64,000 nt of DNA from Sedimentitalea arenosa (GCF_016428585.1 NZ_JAELVR010000011.1:1-64000), one strand, 5' to 3'; shown: positions 43,402 through 53,377, counted from the first letter of the stretch. The notes: a model not told the origin generated them from the sequence alone. Numbers and translations are program-made.

Positions 43402-45225
43402 ATGGACGATCAGAACAAGAATCTCATCCTCGCAACCGCGCTCAGCTTTGCCGTCATCCTGGTGTGGTTCGTGCTGTTCCCGCCACCGGAACCCGAACCG
43501 CTGCCGGAGCCGCAGAGCCAAAGCCAGGGTGAGACGACCACCGCAGACACACTGGCCGTCGCGCCGTCGACCGCCGCGGCCCCCGCCGGCACCGCCGCCG
43601 AGCAGGAAACCCGGCAGGACGCCTTGGCGGACGCCCCTCGCATCGACATCGACACCCCTCGCCTGACCGGCAGCATCTCGTTGCTGGGCGGGCGCATCGA
43701 CGACCTGTCGCTCAAGGACTACCGGGAGACCAACGAACCGGACTCGCCCATCGTCACCCTGCTCTCGCCGGTCGGCACTCCGAGCGCCTACTACGCGCTC
43801 TACGGTTGGGCACCGGGCGCCGGATTGACACTTGAGGACGTGCCTGGTGCAAATACCCGCTGGACGGTGGAGGCCGGCGAACAGCTTGGCATCGACGCGC
43901 CGGTCACCCTGTCCTGGACGAATGACAAGGGAATGACGTTCCGCCGCACCGTCGCGATCGACGACGACTTCATGTTCACCGTCACCCAGTCGGTCGAGAA
44001 CGGCTCTGACGCGACAGCCAGTCTCGCGCCCTACGGCATTCTTGCACGCCACGGCGAGCCGCAGGATCTGAAGAACTTCTTCATCCTGCACGAGGGCGTC
44101 GTCGGCATGGCCGATGGCGAACTGACCGAAACCGACTATTCGGACATGGTCGATTTCGCGATCGATCCGCGCGAGGGCGCCCGCGCCGAGGTCATCCAGG
44201 TCGCCGAGAACGGTTGGATCGGCTTCACCGACCATTTCTGGATGACCACTTTGATTCCGGATCCGGGCAGCGCCTTCAAATCGGTGGCCAAATACGACGA
44301 GCGTCGTGATATCTACCAGACCGAGGCCGTTCTGCCGACCCAGACCGTCGCAGCCGGCGCATCCGCGAGCGTCACGACCGAGCTTTTCGCCGGCGCCAAG
44401 GAATGGGAAACCCTGCGCGACTACGAACAGGGCGGCGTGCAGAACTTTCTCGACAGCATCGACTGGGGCTGGTTCTTCTTCCTGACCAAGCCGATCTTCT
44501 GGATGCTGCACCACATCAACCTGCTGATCGGTAACATGGGTTGGGCGATCATCGGGCTCACTCTCATCATCAAGGCGATCCTGTTTCCGCTGGCCTACAA
44601 GTCCTATGTCTCGATGGCCAAGATGAAGGAGCTGCAGCCGCAGATGGAGGCGCTGAAAGAACGCGCCGGCGACGACCGCCAGAAGCTGCAACAGGGCATG
44701 ATGGAGCTCTACAAGAAGGAAAAGGTCAACCCGGCGGCGGGCTGTCTGCCGATCCTGTTGCAGATCCCGATCTTCTTCTCGCTCTACAAGGTGATCTTCG
44801 TCACGATCGAACTGCGTCACGCCCCCTGGTTCGGACCGTTCCAGGATCTGTCGGCACCGGACCCGACCTCGATCATCAACTTGTTCGGCCTTCTGCCCTT
44901 CGACAACCCAGAGCCGGGCAGCATCATGGCGCTGATCTTCATCGGCATCCTGCCGCTGTTGCTGGGCATATCGATGTGGCTGCAGCAAAAGCTGAATCCG
45001 GCCCCGACCGACCCGACCCAGCAGATGATCTTTGCCTGGATGCCCTGGGTGTTCATGTTCATGCTCGGCGGCTTCGCCAGCGGGCTGGTAGTCTACTGGA
45101 TCGCCAACAACACCATCACCTTCACCCAGCAATACCTGATCATGCGCAGCCAAGGGTACAAGCCCGACGTGTTCGGCAACATCAAATCCGGCTTCAGCAA
45201 GAAGGCAAAGACGGAAAAGAAATGA
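43402..45225 (+). CDS. yidC: Membrane protein insertase YidC
   Basis: Oxa1-family insertase, 607 residues. The first helix (about 8-27, NLILATALSFAVILVWFVLF) is followed by a Pro/Glu/Ala-rich linker and the large periplasmic beta-sandwich P1 domain. The conserved five-helix core with its coiled-coil region (KMKELQPQMEALKERAGD) starts near residue 350. The final helices end in a basic tail. It is coupled by ATGA overlap to the MOSC gene. Confidence 0.98.
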   Translation: MDDQNKNLILATALSFAVILVWFVLFPPPEPEPLPEPQSQSQGETTTADTLAVAPSTAAAPAGTAAEQETRQDALADAPRIDIDTPRLTGSISLLGGRIDDLSLKDYRETNEPDSPIVTLLSPVGTPSAYYALYGWAPGAGLTLEDVPGANTRWTVEAGEQLGIDAPVTLSWTNDKGMTFRRTVAIDDDFMFTVTQSVENGSDATASLAPYGILARHGEPQDLKNFFILHEGVVGMADGELTETDYSDMVDFAIDPREGARAEVIQVAENGWIGFTDHFWMTTLIPDPGSAFKSVAKYDERRDIYQTEAVLPTQTVAAGASASVTTELFAGAKEWETLRDYEQGGVQNFLDSIDWGWFFFLTKPIFWMLHHINLLIGNMGWAIIGLTLIIKAILFPLAYKSYVSMAKMKELQPQMEALKERAGDDRQKLQQGMMELYKKEKVNPAAGCLPILLQIPIFFSLYKVIFVTIELRHAPWFGPFQDLSAPDPTSIINLFGLLPFDNPEPGSIMALIFIGILPLLLGISMWLQQKLNPAPTDPTQQMIFAWMPWVFMFMLGGFASGLVVYWIANNTITFTQQYLIMRSQGYKPDVFGNIKSGFSKKAKTEKK

Positions 45226-45965
45226 CCGGCGCTGTCACCAGCCTCTGGCGGCACCCGATCAAGAGCCATGGCCGCGAGGCGCTGGAGCGCGTGGCCCTGA
45301 CCGCTGGGCAGACCCTGCCCGGAGACCGGATCTGGGCGGTGGCGCACGAAAGATCGGCCGCCGATGGCAGCGCATGGGTGCCTTGCGTGAATTTCAGCCG
45401 GGTGTCCAAGGCCCCGGAGCTGATGGCCATCACCGCAAAGCTGGACGAAACCGCCGGCACAGTCACCCTGTCGCATCCGAACCTGCTGGACCTGACATTC
45501 GACCCCGATCGCGACCTCGCGGCCTTCCTGATCTGGGTCGCACCGTTGATGCCCGCCGACCGCGCCGCCTCGGCGCGCATCATCCGGGTGCCGGGGCGCG
45601 GCATGACCGACAGTGATTTTCCCTCGGTCACGCTCTGCAACATGGCCTCGCACCGGGCCGTTTCGCAGCGCATCGGACAGGACCTTTCGATCCACCGCTG
45701 GCGCGGCAACATATGGATCGACGGGCTGGCGCCGTGGGAGGAGTTCGACTGGATCGACCGCGAGGTGCAGATCGGCGATGCTGTTCTGCGCGCGCGCGAG
45801 CGCACGGACCGTTGCGCGGCGACCACCGCAAACCCCGAAACGGGCCGGCGGGACGCAGACACGCTTGCGGCCCTATCGCATTGGGGCCACCAGGATTTCA
45901 GTGTCCGCGCCGAGGTGATCCGGGGCGGCGATATCGCCCTCGGCGACAGCGTGCAGGTTTTGTGA
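45222..45965 (+). CDS. MOSC-domain protein
   Basis: A 247-residue MOSC-fold protein beginning [17 protein letters not shown], with the conserved Cys near residue 200 in [12 protein letters not shown] and a C-terminal [12 protein letters not shown] typical of the domain. MOSC proteins handle molybdenum cofactor-bound sulfur or act as Mo-dependent reductase subunits. The exact reaction here is unknown. It overlaps yidC by 4 bp and engB by 1 bp (TGATG), so the three are translated as a unit. The link to YidC and ribosome assembly is positional only. Confidence 0.85.
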   Translation: MTGAVTSLWRHPIKSHGREALERVALTAGQTLPGDRIWAVAHERSAADGSAWVPCVNFSRVSKAPELMAITAKLDETAGTVTLSHPNLLDLTFDPDRDLAAFLIWVAPLMPADRAASARIIRVPGRGMTDSDFPSVTLCNMASHRAVSQRIGQDLSIHRWRGNIWIDGLAPWEEFDWIDREVQIGDAVLRARERTDRCAATTANPETGRRDADTLAALSHWGHQDFSVRAEVIRGGDIALGDSVQVL

Positions 45966-46615
45966 TGCAGATGACGTTTCCCGTGGCCGAGGCGCCCGAC
46001 GACCTGACCGCTGACAGGGGCCGCCTGCTCTTTGCGCAGGAGTCAATCTTCGTCAAAGGGGTCGTGGCCATGTCGGGTCTGCCGCCGGCGGACCGGATCG
46101 AGGTCTGTTTCGCGGGCCGCTCCAACGTCGGCAAGTCGACGCTGATCAATGCGCTGACCGGCACCAAGGCGTTGGCGCGGGCGTCGAACACGCCGGGGCG
46201 CACGCAGGAGATCAACTACTTTGCGCAAGGGCCGGATCTCTACCTCGTCGACCTGCCCGGTTATGGCTATGCCAACGCGCCGCTGCCCGTGGTCGAGAAA
46301 TGGCAGAAGCTGCTCAAGCAATACCTGTCTGGACGCCCCACCCTGCGCCGGGCCTTCGTGCTGATCGACGCGCGCCATGGTGTCAAGAAGGTCGACGAGG
46401 AGATCATGGCGCTGCTGGACAGCGCCGCCGTGACCTTCCAATGCGTTCTGACCAAGACAGACAAGGTCAAGGCGGCGGAGCGCGACAAGGTATTGGGCCA
46501 GGTGCGCGGCGCTCTCTCAAAGCACCCCGCCGCCTATCCCGAGCTGATCCTGACCAGTTCCGAGAAAGGTGACGGGATCGCCACGCTGCGCGCGATCATC
46601 GCCGGGCTGGTCTGA
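45965..46615 (+). CDS. engB: Ribosome biogenesis GTP-binding protein EngB (YihA/YsxC)
   Basis: A small TRAFAC GTPase needed for late 50S assembly. The 216-residue product has G1 GRSNVGKS (51-58), G3 DLPGYGYA near 95-102 and G4 TKTDK near 155. Two in-frame ATGs at 45965 and 45971 are both possible; the first overlaps the MOSC stop. The gene order yidC-MOSC-engB-argB is typical of Rhodobacteraceae. Confidence 0.95.
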   Translation: MQMTFPVAEAPDDLTADRGRLLFAQESIFVKGVVAMSGLPPADRIEVCFAGRSNVGKSTLINALTGTKALARASNTPGRTQEINYFAQGPDLYLVDLPGYGYANAPLPVVEKWQKLLKQYLSGRPTLRRAFVLIDARHGVKKVDEEIMALLDSAAVTFQCVLTKTDKVKAAERDKVLGQVRGALSKHPAAYPELILTSSEKGDGIATLRAIIAGLV

Positions 46616-46672
46616 GTGGCACTTGCGGGACGGGTGCAAAGCATGACATCCCGGTGAAAACGGATGGTCGGG

Positions 46673-47536
46673 ATGAGAACGCAGGACATGAACCGGGACT
46701 GGATCGCCACCGCAGCAACGCTGTCGAGCGCGCTGCCTTATCTGCAACGCTACACGGACGCGATCGTCGTCATCAAGCTGGGCGGGCACGCCATGGGCAG
46801 CGACGAGGCGATGGAAGGCTTCGCCCGCGACGTGGTGCTGATGCAACAGGTCGGGGTGAACCCGGTGATCGTGCATGGCGGCGGGCCCCAGATCAACGCG
46901 CTGCTCGACAAGCTGGATATTCAGTCCGAGTTCGTGAACGGCAAGCGCGTGACCGACGCGGCCACTGTCGAGGTCGTCGAAATGGTGCTGTCGGGCCTCG
47001 TGAACAAGCGCATCGTGCAGGCGATCAACCGGCAGGGCGGGCGCGCGGTCGGCGTGTCCGGCAAGGACGCCAACCTGATGATCTGCGATCAGACCGACCC
47101 GGCGCTGGGGTTTGTCGGCACGCCGGCCGAGATGGACCCCAAGCTGCTGCACACGCTGTTCGAACGCGACATGATCCCGGTCATCGCGCCGCTCGGTGCG
47201 GGGCGCAACGGCGAAACCTTCAACGTCAACGGCGACACGGCCGCGGGGGCGATCGCCGCCGCGCTGAAGGCCGACAGACTGTTGCTGCTGACCGATGTCT
47301 CTGGCGTCAAGAATGCCTCGGGCGAGGTCGTGACCGAGTTGAAGGCGGCGCAGATCAGGGCAATGACGCAGGACGGTGTGATCGCGGGCGGCATGATCCC
47401 CAAGACCGAAACAGCGCTCGATGCGATCGACGGCGGGGTGCGCGCGGTGGTGATCCTGGACGGACGCGCGCCGAATGCCTGCCTTTTGGAGCTCTTCACC
47501 GAGCATGGTGCGGGCTCGTTGATCCGCCCGGATTGA
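46673..47536 (+). CDS. argB: Acetylglutamate kinase
   Basis: Second step of arginine synthesis: phosphorylation of N-acetylglutamate. The product of 287 residues (start [19 protein letters not shown] five codons on is also possible) has KLGGHAM near the N-terminus, GGGPQIN (about residues 66-72) for the phosphate loop and the [12 protein letters not shown] substrate segment. An N-terminal helix precedes the kinase fold, as in arginine-feedback-inhibited hexameric enzymes. It lies 57 bp after engB. Confidence 0.96.
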   Translation: MRTQDMNRDWIATAATLSSALPYLQRYTDAIVVIKLGGHAMGSDEAMEGFARDVVLMQQVGVNPVIVHGGGPQINALLDKLDIQSEFVNGKRVTDAATVEVVEMVLSGLVNKRIVQAINRQGGRAVGVSGKDANLMICDQTDPALGFVGTPAEMDPKLLHTLFERDMIPVIAPLGAGRNGETFNVNGDTAAGAIAAALKADRLLLLTDVSGVKNASGEVVTELKAAQIRAMTQDGVIAGGMIPKTETALDAIDGGVRAVVILDGRAPNACLLELFTEHGAGSLIRPD

Positions 47537-47636
47537 CCACGGGTGTTGTGCGCCGCGATGACGGGTTGGCCCGGAGGTGTCGGACCGATCGTATGTGATC
47601 GACGGCTTGCTGAGATCTGGTTGCGGCGAGCACAGC

Positions 47637-48296
47637 ATGACCACCCATGACGAGATCGTCGAATTGGCCCGGGCCGAGGGGCTTCTGGCCATGGGCGCTC
47701 TTCATCCCGACCGGCTGGCGGCCAAGGGAGTGCAAGGCGGCACATTGATCCTGCTCGGCGCCGGGCCGGGGTTCTGGGAGGTGCTGCGGGCCTCGCCCGA
47801 GATGCTGGATGGCCGCCCCAATCCCGTCGACCGCTGGTCGCGACGTGTCATTGGCGCGTTGGCCGACTCACTCCGCGCAGTGGCGCATTTCCCCTTCGGC
47901 GGGCCGCCCTACGCGCCCTTCATCGACTGGGCGATCAAGTCCGGCCGCGCTTTCGTCAGTCCGACCGGCATGCTGGTGCATGATGTCGTTGGACTGATGA
48001 TCAGCTATCGCGGCGCGTTGCACCTGCCCGACGAGATCCCCCTGCCCGACGCGCCCGGTGCCTCGCCCTGCACGAGTTGCGCCGGAAAACCCTGCCTCAC
48101 CGCCTGCCCGGTCGGGGCGCTCGGGGAAACGGCCCCCTATGATGTTGCTGCCTGTCATGCTTATCTGGATACTGCGGCGGGACGCGATTGCCTCGAACGG
48201 GAATGCCGTGTCCGCCGTTCATGTCCCGTCAGTGCGGGCGCCGACCGCAAACCGGCCCAATCGGCCCACCACATGAAAGCCTTTCACCCGTCATGA
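47637..48296 (+). CDS. Ferredoxin-like Fe-S protein of unknown function
   Basis: A 219-residue protein with cysteines arranged CTSCAGKPCLTACPVGAL (145, 148, 153, 157), a 4Fe-4S-like pattern. A second Cys group sits at about 173, 185, 190 and 196. The 140 residues before it have no domain I recognise. The Fe-S part resembles the cluster region of QueG-type epoxyqueuosine reductases, but the cobalamin domain is absent, so that function is not claimed. The start MTTHDEIVEL was chosen over an upstream ATG that lacks conservation. It overlaps the SixA-like gene by ATGA. Confidence 0.72.
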   Translation: MTTHDEIVELARAEGLLAMGALHPDRLAAKGVQGGTLILLGAGPGFWEVLRASPEMLDGRPNPVDRWSRRVIGALADSLRAVAHFPFGGPPYAPFIDWAIKSGRAFVSPTGMLVHDVVGLMISYRGALHLPDEIPLPDAPGASPCTSCAGKPCLTACPVGALGETAPYDVAACHAYLDTAAGRDCLERECRVRRSCPVSAGADRKPAQSAHHMKAFHPS

Positions 48297-48790
48297 CCCG
48301 CACCCTGATCCTGATGCGCCACGCCAAGTCCAGTTGGGACGATCCTGCCCTCGCCGACCATGACCGTCCCCTGACCGGACGCGGCAAGCGTGCGGCCAAG
48401 GCGCTCGGCGACTGGATGCGCGCGCAAGACTGGATGCCCGACCAGGCGCTGGTTTCGGACGCAGTGCGCACGCGCGACACGTTCCAGCGGCTGGCCCTGC
48501 CGGTCGAAGCCGAATTCACTGGATCGCTCTACCACGCGAACCCCGCTGACATGCAATTGGTGTTGGAAATGGCGCAGGGTAAGACAGTGCTGATGATCGG
48601 CCACAACCCCGGCATCAGCGAGTTTGCAGAAGCGATGGCGCAGACACCGCCGACACATCCCAAATTCAGGGACTTTCCGACTGGCGCGACGCTGGTCCTG
48701 CGTTTTGATATCGAGGACTGGGACAAGATCGACACCCGCATGGGCAAAGTGCTCGACTTCATCACCCCGCGCGAGTTGACCGACGGGTGA
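48293..48790 (+). CDS. SixA-like phosphohistidine phosphatase
   Basis: A 165-residue histidine phosphatase of the phosphoglycerate-mutase fold. The N-terminal RHA motif (LMRHAKSSW, His10) is the phospho-acceptor. VSDAVRTRDTF and IGHNPGISEFA supply the other catalytic residues. SixA removes phosphate from histidine phosphotransfer or PTS proteins; the true target here is not known. It is coupled by ATGA overlap to the Fe-S protein gene. No two-component or PTS gene is adjacent. Confidence 0.87.
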   Translation: MTRTLILMRHAKSSWDDPALADHDRPLTGRGKRAAKALGDWMRAQDWMPDQALVSDAVRTRDTFQRLALPVEAEFTGSLYHANPADMQLVLEMAQGKTVLMIGHNPGISEFAEAMAQTPPTHPKFRDFPTGATLVLRFDIEDWDKIDTRMGKVLDFITPRELTDG

Positions 48791-48800
48791 TGCGCCACGC

Positions 48801-48828
48801 AAAAGCGCCGGGCAAGAGCACCCGGCGC
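48801..48828 (-). terminator. Rho-independent terminator of the aap operon
   Basis: An 8-bp GC-only stem (48805-48812 with 48821-48828, eight-base loop) is followed on the minus strand by TTTTGCG. It lies 19 bp after the aapP stop. Confidence 0.85.
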
Positions 48829-48847
48829 CTGCGCGGTGTCGGCGCGT

Positions 48848-49615
48848 TCAGTGTCCGAGGATCTGGCTGAGAAACAGCTTGGTCCGCGGGCTCTGCGGGT
48901 TCTTGAAGAAGGCCTCAGGCTCGTTCTGTTCGACGATCTGCCCCTCGTCCATGAAGATCACCCGGTTCGCGACCTGGCGTGCGAAACCCATCTCGTGCGT
49001 CACGCAGAGCATGGTCATGCCTTCTTCGGCCAGCTCGATCATGGTGTCGAGCACTTCCTTGATCATTTCGGGGTCGAGCGCCGAGGTCGGTTCGTCAAAC
49101 AGCATGATGCGCGGACGCATGCAAAGGCTGCGCGCGATGGCGACCCGCTGCTGCTGACCGCCCGACAGCTGGCCCGGATACTTGTCGGCCTGATCGGGAA
49201 TCTTGACCTTGGAGAGGAAATGCATGGCGATCTCCTCGGCCTCTTTCTTGGGCGTCTTGCGCACCCAGATCGGGGCAAGGGTGCAGTTTTCGAGGATCGT
49301 GAGATGCGGGAACAGGTTGAAGTGCTGAAAGCACATCCCGACCTCGGATCGGATCTTGTCGATGTTCTTGAGGTCCGACGACAGCAGCGTGCCGTCCACC
49401 TCGATCTTGCCCTGCTGGTGCTCCTCGAGCGCATTGATGCAGCGGATCAGGGTCGACTTGCCCGAGCCCGAGGGCCCGCAGATCACGATCCGCTCGCCGC
49501 GATAGACGGTCAGGTCGATGTCGCGCAGCACGTGGAAGGTTCCGTACCACTTGTTCATCTTCTGGATCGAGATCGCGACCTCGTCGGAGACTTGCATTTG
49601 GGTGTTTTCAGCCAT
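48848..49615 (-). CDS. aapP: General amino-acid ABC transporter, ATPase
   Basis: A 255-residue polar-amino-acid-type ATPase with Walker A GPSGSGKS (47-54), signature LSGGQQQR and Walker [15 protein letters not shown], all intact. It is the last gene of a four-gene operon with the AapJ/Q/M layout, the equivalent of Rhodobacter bztD. A terminator follows. It would power uptake of glutamate, glutamine, aspartate, asparagine and other L-amino acids. Confidence 0.95.
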   Translation of the reverse strand: MAENTQMQVSDEVAISIQKMNKWYGTFHVLRDIDLTVYRGERIVICGPSGSGKSTLIRCINALEEHQQGKIEVDGTLLSSDLKNIDKIRSEVGMCFQHFNLFPHLTILENCTLAPIWVRKTPKKEAEEIAMHFLSKVKIPDQADKYPGQLSGGQQQRVAIARSLCMRPRIMLFDEPTSALDPEMIKEVLDTMIELAEEGMTMLCVTHEMGFARQVANRVIFMDEGQIVEQNEPEAFFKNPQSPRTKLFLSQILGH

Positions 49616-49627
49616 GGAGAGAATTCC

Positions 49628-50926
49628 TTACCGGTGGTCGGTCGCGAGGCGGCGTTCCAGCCACTGCGAATACTGCGAGATGCCGTAGCAGACGACAAAG
49701 AACAGGAGTGCCGCGAACATGAAGAGTTCCCAGTAGACGCCGTTCCATTCCGTCGATGCGAGGATCGGGCCGCGGATCATGCCGACGAGGTCGAACATCG
49801 AGATGACCGAGACCAGTGTGGTGTCCTTGAAGAGGCCCACGGCGACGTTGACGATGCCCGGGATCGAGATTTTGAGCGCCTGCGGCAGGATGATCAGCCG
49901 CATCGCCTGCGGATAATCGAGCCCGAGGGAATCCGCCGCTTCGTACTGCCCCTTGGGCAGCGCAGCCAGACCGCCCCGGATCACCTCGGCGATATAGGCC
50001 GAGCTGAACATGGTGATCATGATGATGACGCGCAGGATCAGGTCGATCGAGGCCTCGGGCGGGAAGAAATAGGCCAGAACCACGGACGCAACGAAGAGCA
50101 GCGTGATGAGGGGAACGCCCCGAACGAATTCGATGAAGACGACGCAGACCAACTTGATCAGCGGCATCGAGGATTGCCGCCCCAGCGCCAAGGCGATGCC
50201 GATCGGCAGAGACAGCGAGACGCAGATCACCCCCAGCATCATGTTGAGCATGAAGCCGCCCATGTCGCGGCTGGGCACCGCTGCCATGGCGGGGTTCTCC
50301 GCGGCCAGCAGTGGCGTGATGTATCCCGCGAGGGTCCAGATCAGGAAGGCCGCGGCAATGCCGCCAAAGAAGCCCTTGGCGAAACTCTGTGTCACGAAGC
50401 GCGCATAGGTCAGATAGCCGCCCGCGAAGCCGAGCAGCGCAAAGATCGGCACCCAGATCGTGCCCCCCCAGATCAGGTAATAGGCGATGAACGGATAGAG
50501 CGCAGTGAAGATCAGCAGCTTGCGCGGCAGGTCGAAGAACAGCACCGGCGCGGCGGCAAAGAATAGCAGAACGAAGGCCAGCGTCGGCCGCCAGTAAAGC
50601 TCGGACGGATAGGTGAAGCCGAACAGAAGCTGGTGCCAGCGCTCCGTCAGGACCGAGAAACAGGCCCCGGTGGCGCCTTGCAGGATCTCGCGGCACTCTG
50701 CCAAGCTGTCGGTGTTCCAGATCCCGTTCACGATCCAGGGCAGGATCGCCGACAGCACGACGTAGATGGCATAGAGCGCCACCAGCGTCAGGATCGTGTT
50801 CGGTACGTTGGCGAACAGGTTTTCGCGGATCCACTTGACGGGGCCGGTCGCCTGGAAGGGCGGCGGCGCCGAGGGCACCGGCTCGGTGCGGACGAAGGCA
50901 ACGGATTCGGCATGTGTATCGGACAT
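49628..50926 (-). CDS. aapM: General amino-acid ABC transporter permease
   Basis: A 432-residue permease, longer than the usual 220-240 of this family. A long N-terminal region with extra helices precedes the standard C-terminal permease domain (about 220-430, EFVRGVPLITLLFVASV and the LGLDYPQAMRLIILPQALK EAA loop). That extension is characteristic of AapM/BztC. It lies 12 bp before aapP and 3 bp after aapQ. Confidence 0.95.
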   Translation of the reverse strand: MSDTHAESVAFVRTEPVPSAPPPFQATGPVKWIRENLFANVPNTILTLVALYAIYVVLSAILPWIVNGIWNTDSLAECREILQGATGACFSVLTERWHQLLFGFTYPSELYWRPTLAFVLLFFAAAPVLFFDLPRKLLIFTALYPFIAYYLIWGGTIWVPIFALLGFAGGYLTYARFVTQSFAKGFFGGIAAAFLIWTLAGYITPLLAAENPAMAAVPSRDMGGFMLNMMLGVICVSLSLPIGIALALGRQSSMPLIKLVCVVFIEFVRGVPLITLLFVASVVLAYFFPPEASIDLILRVIIMITMFSSAYIAEVIRGGLAALPKGQYEAADSLGLDYPQAMRLIILPQALKISIPGIVNVAVGLFKDTTLVSVISMFDLVGMIRGPILASTEWNGVYWELFMFAALLFFVVCYGISQYSQWLERRLATDHR

Positions 50927-50929
50927 GTC

Positions 50930-52144
50930 TCAGCGCTCCTTCAGCTTGGTGGCGTTGTTGTAGACATTCATCACCGCCGAGATCGACAAGGAGATCGCGA
51001 GGTAGAACAGCATCAGCAGAAGCACGCACTCGATGGCGCGACCGGTCTGGTTCAGCGTGATGCCCCCGAGCGTCGCTGTGACGTCGGCATAGCCGACCGC
51101 GATGGCGAGCGAGGAGTTCTTGGTAATGTTCAGGTAATGCGAGATGAGCGGCGGGATGATGACCCGCAGCGCCTGCGGCAGCACCACGAGGTTCATCACG
51201 CGGCGTGGGCGCAGACCGAGCGCCGAGGCGGCCTCGGTCTGTCCCTTGGACACTGACAGGATGCCGGCTCGGACGTTCTCGGCGATGAAGGCGCCGGTAT
51301 AGATCGCCAGCGCGAACCAGAGCGCGATCAACGGGCCGCCGACCTTGATGCCGCCGGAGAAGTTGAAGCCCTTGAGCTCGGGGATATCCAGCCCGATCGG
51401 CTGGCCAAGTGCGAAGAATACGACCAGCGTCGGCACGAAAAGCAACGCCAGGCTGGGCCACAGGACCGGCAGCAGCTTTCCCGTGTCATAGAGAAGTTTC
51501 GTCGCGTAGCGGCGATAGGCGAAGATGCCGACGATGGATGCGAGGAAGGTGACCGCCACGATGCCTGATCCCGGACCCCAGACCGGCGCCGGCACGTAGA
51601 TGCCGCGGTTGGTGAAAGCGACCGAGTCGAGGAACATGCTCGAACTGGGGTTCTCTCCGCGGAACGCGCTTGGTGCAGGCAGCACGGCGGTCATGATCGT
51701 GAAGATGATGATGATCCAGATCAGAACCGGGATGTTGCGAAAGATCTCGACGTAGAACGACATGAGCTTGCGCACCAGCCAGTTGTTGGACAGGCGCAGC
51801 ACGCCGGCGATCACGCCGAACACCGTCGCCGTCACGCAGGCCAGAAAGGCGACAAGCAACGTGTTCAGGATACCGACAAGGGCCGCGCGGGCGTTGGTCG
51901 ACTGGCTGTCATATTCGATCAGTCGCTGGTTGATGTCATACCCGGCCGGACTCCACAGGAAGTCGAACGAGATGTTGAGGCCGGCGGCCCGCAGGTTGCT
52001 GACCAGATTGTTGCCCAGATAGGCGAAGGCCACGATCAGCAGGAACAGCGCAATCGCCTGGAAGGTCAGCGAGCGATAACGCGTGTCGTTCAACAGCATG
52101 GATAGCCGGAACGAACCCTGTTGAGGGTCGGAAATGGATGTCAT
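50930..52144 (-). CDS. aapQ: General amino-acid ABC transporter permease
   Basis: A 404-residue partner permease of AapQ/BztB type. The permease core (YVEIFRNIPVLIWIIIIF, then LGLRPRRVMNLVVLPQALRV in the EAA loop) is interrupted by an extra segment of about 150 residues that makes the protein longer than HisQ. A hairpin at 52247-52272 separates it from the binding-protein gene. Confidence 0.95.
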   Translation of the reverse strand: MTSISDPQQGSFRLSMLLNDTRYRSLTFQAIALFLLIVAFAYLGNNLVSNLRAAGLNISFDFLWSPAGYDINQRLIEYDSQSTNARAALVGILNTLLVAFLACVTATVFGVIAGVLRLSNNWLVRKLMSFYVEIFRNIPVLIWIIIIFTIMTAVLPAPSAFRGENPSSSMFLDSVAFTNRGIYVPAPVWGPGSGIVAVTFLASIVGIFAYRRYATKLLYDTGKLLPVLWPSLALLFVPTLVVFFALGQPIGLDIPELKGFNFSGGIKVGGPLIALWFALAIYTGAFIAENVRAGILSVSKGQTEAASALGLRPRRVMNLVVLPQALRVIIPPLISHYLNITKNSSLAIAVGYADVTATLGGITLNQTGRAIECVLLLMLFYLAISLSISAVMNVYNNATKLKER

Positions 52145-52246
52145 CTGGCAGTTCCCCGTTATCCCGGCCGGAGTTTTTATTATGCAGCCGAATGGCTGGT
52201 GGCCAGGGTTTGGTACGTCACAGTATGGTCGTTACGACATGTGCAA

Positions 52247-52272
52247 GGGGCGCAGACTTTCATCTGCGCCCC
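52247..52272 (-). promoter_or_regulatory. Intercistronic hairpin between aapJ and aapQ
   Basis: A perfect 10-bp stem (52247-52256 with 52263-52272, six-base loop) lies 15 bp after the aapJ stop, without a U-run. Such hairpins commonly protect the binding-protein part of the mRNA or reduce read-through, giving an excess of binding protein over permease. Confidence 0.75.
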
Positions 52273-52286
52273 GAGGCTTTCCCGTC

Positions 52287-53303
52287 TTAGCGGAACGGCG
52301 GCGAGTAGAGCAGGCCACCGTTGGTCCACTGCGCGTTCAGACCGCGCGCAAGACCGATCGGGGTCGACTCGCCAATGTTGCGGGCGAAGATCTCGCCGTA
52401 GTTGCCGCCGGCGCTAATGGCGTTGTTGGCCCAGTCGGCCGAGAGGCCCAGCATCTCGCCCAGCGTGCCCTCGGTACCGAGGATACGGTTGACTTCGGGG
52501 TTGTTGGTCCCTTGTGCCAGTTCGGCGATGTTGGCCGAGGTGATGCCGTACTCTTCGGCCGCGATCAGGGCGTTCAGGGTCCAGCGGGCCACGTCACCCC
52601 AGTCGTTGTCACCATGACGGACGAGCGGGCCGAGCGGCTCTTTCGAGATGATCTCGGGCAGCAGGGCGTGTGCGGACGGATCCTCGAAGGTGGCGCGGGT
52701 CGCGGCAAGGCCCGACGCGTCTGTCGTATAGACGTCGCATGCGCCCGCAAGGTACTGTTGCTGCGCTTCGGCGTTGGTTTCGATCGGAACCGGCTCATAG
52801 CTGATGTTGTTGGCGCGGAAGAAATCCGCGAGGTTCAGCTCGGTCGTGGTGCCGGTCTGGATGCAGACCGTCGCGCCGTCCAGTTCCTTGGCCGAGCTGA
52901 CACCGAGCGCCTTGGGCACCATGAAGCCCTGACCGTCATAGTAGTTGACGCCAACGAAGTCGAACTTGAGGTCGACGTCACGGCTGAACGTCCAGGTGGT
53001 GTTGCGGGCCAGCAGGTCGATTTCGCCGGATGCAAGCGCGGTGAAGCGGGTCTTGCCGGTGGTCGGCACGAACTCGACAGCGGTCGGATCACCGAGGACG
53101 GCGGCGGCGACTGCGCGGCACACGTCGACGTCGAAGCCCTTCCACTCCCCGTTCGCATCCGGAGCGGCAAAGCCGGCGAGGCCTGTTGTGACGCCGCAGT
53201 TCAGCTTGCCGCGGGCCTTGACGTCATCCAGCGTGCCAGCCGCTGCTGCGGTCGCAGCGATGCCGGCCACGGTAAGTGCGCCAAAAAATACGGATTTCTT
53301 CAT
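52287..53303 (-). CDS. aapJ: General amino-acid ABC transporter, periplasmic binding protein
   Basis: A 338-residue binding protein of family 3 (bztA in Rhodobacter). The start MKKSVFFGALTVAGIAATAA gives a signal peptide cleaved near AAA-GTLDD; GAGG lies five to six bases before the ATG. Family motifs include KGFDVDVCRAVAAAVLGDP and the WGDVARWTLNALIAAEEYGI segment. It is the first gene of the operon, preceded by a promoter and a leader hairpin. Confidence 0.96.
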   Translation of the reverse strand: MKKSVFFGALTVAGIAATAAAAGTLDDVKARGKLNCGVTTGLAGFAAPDANGEWKGFDVDVCRAVAAAVLGDPTAVEFVPTTGKTRFTALASGEIDLLARNTTWTFSRDVDLKFDFVGVNYYDGQGFMVPKALGVSSAKELDGATVCIQTGTTTELNLADFFRANNISYEPVPIETNAEAQQQYLAGACDVYTTDASGLAATRATFEDPSAHALLPEIISKEPLGPLVRHGDNDWGDVARWTLNALIAAEEYGITSANIAELAQGTNNPEVNRILGTEGTLGEMLGLSADWANNAISAGGNYGEIFARNIGESTPIGLARGLNAQWTNGGLLYSPPFR

Positions 53304-53377
53304 TTTTACCTCTTCCTGATTTTCCGCCACGGAGCTGGGCGGTTTTACCGGCACGATCCGCACCGGATTGTACACCG

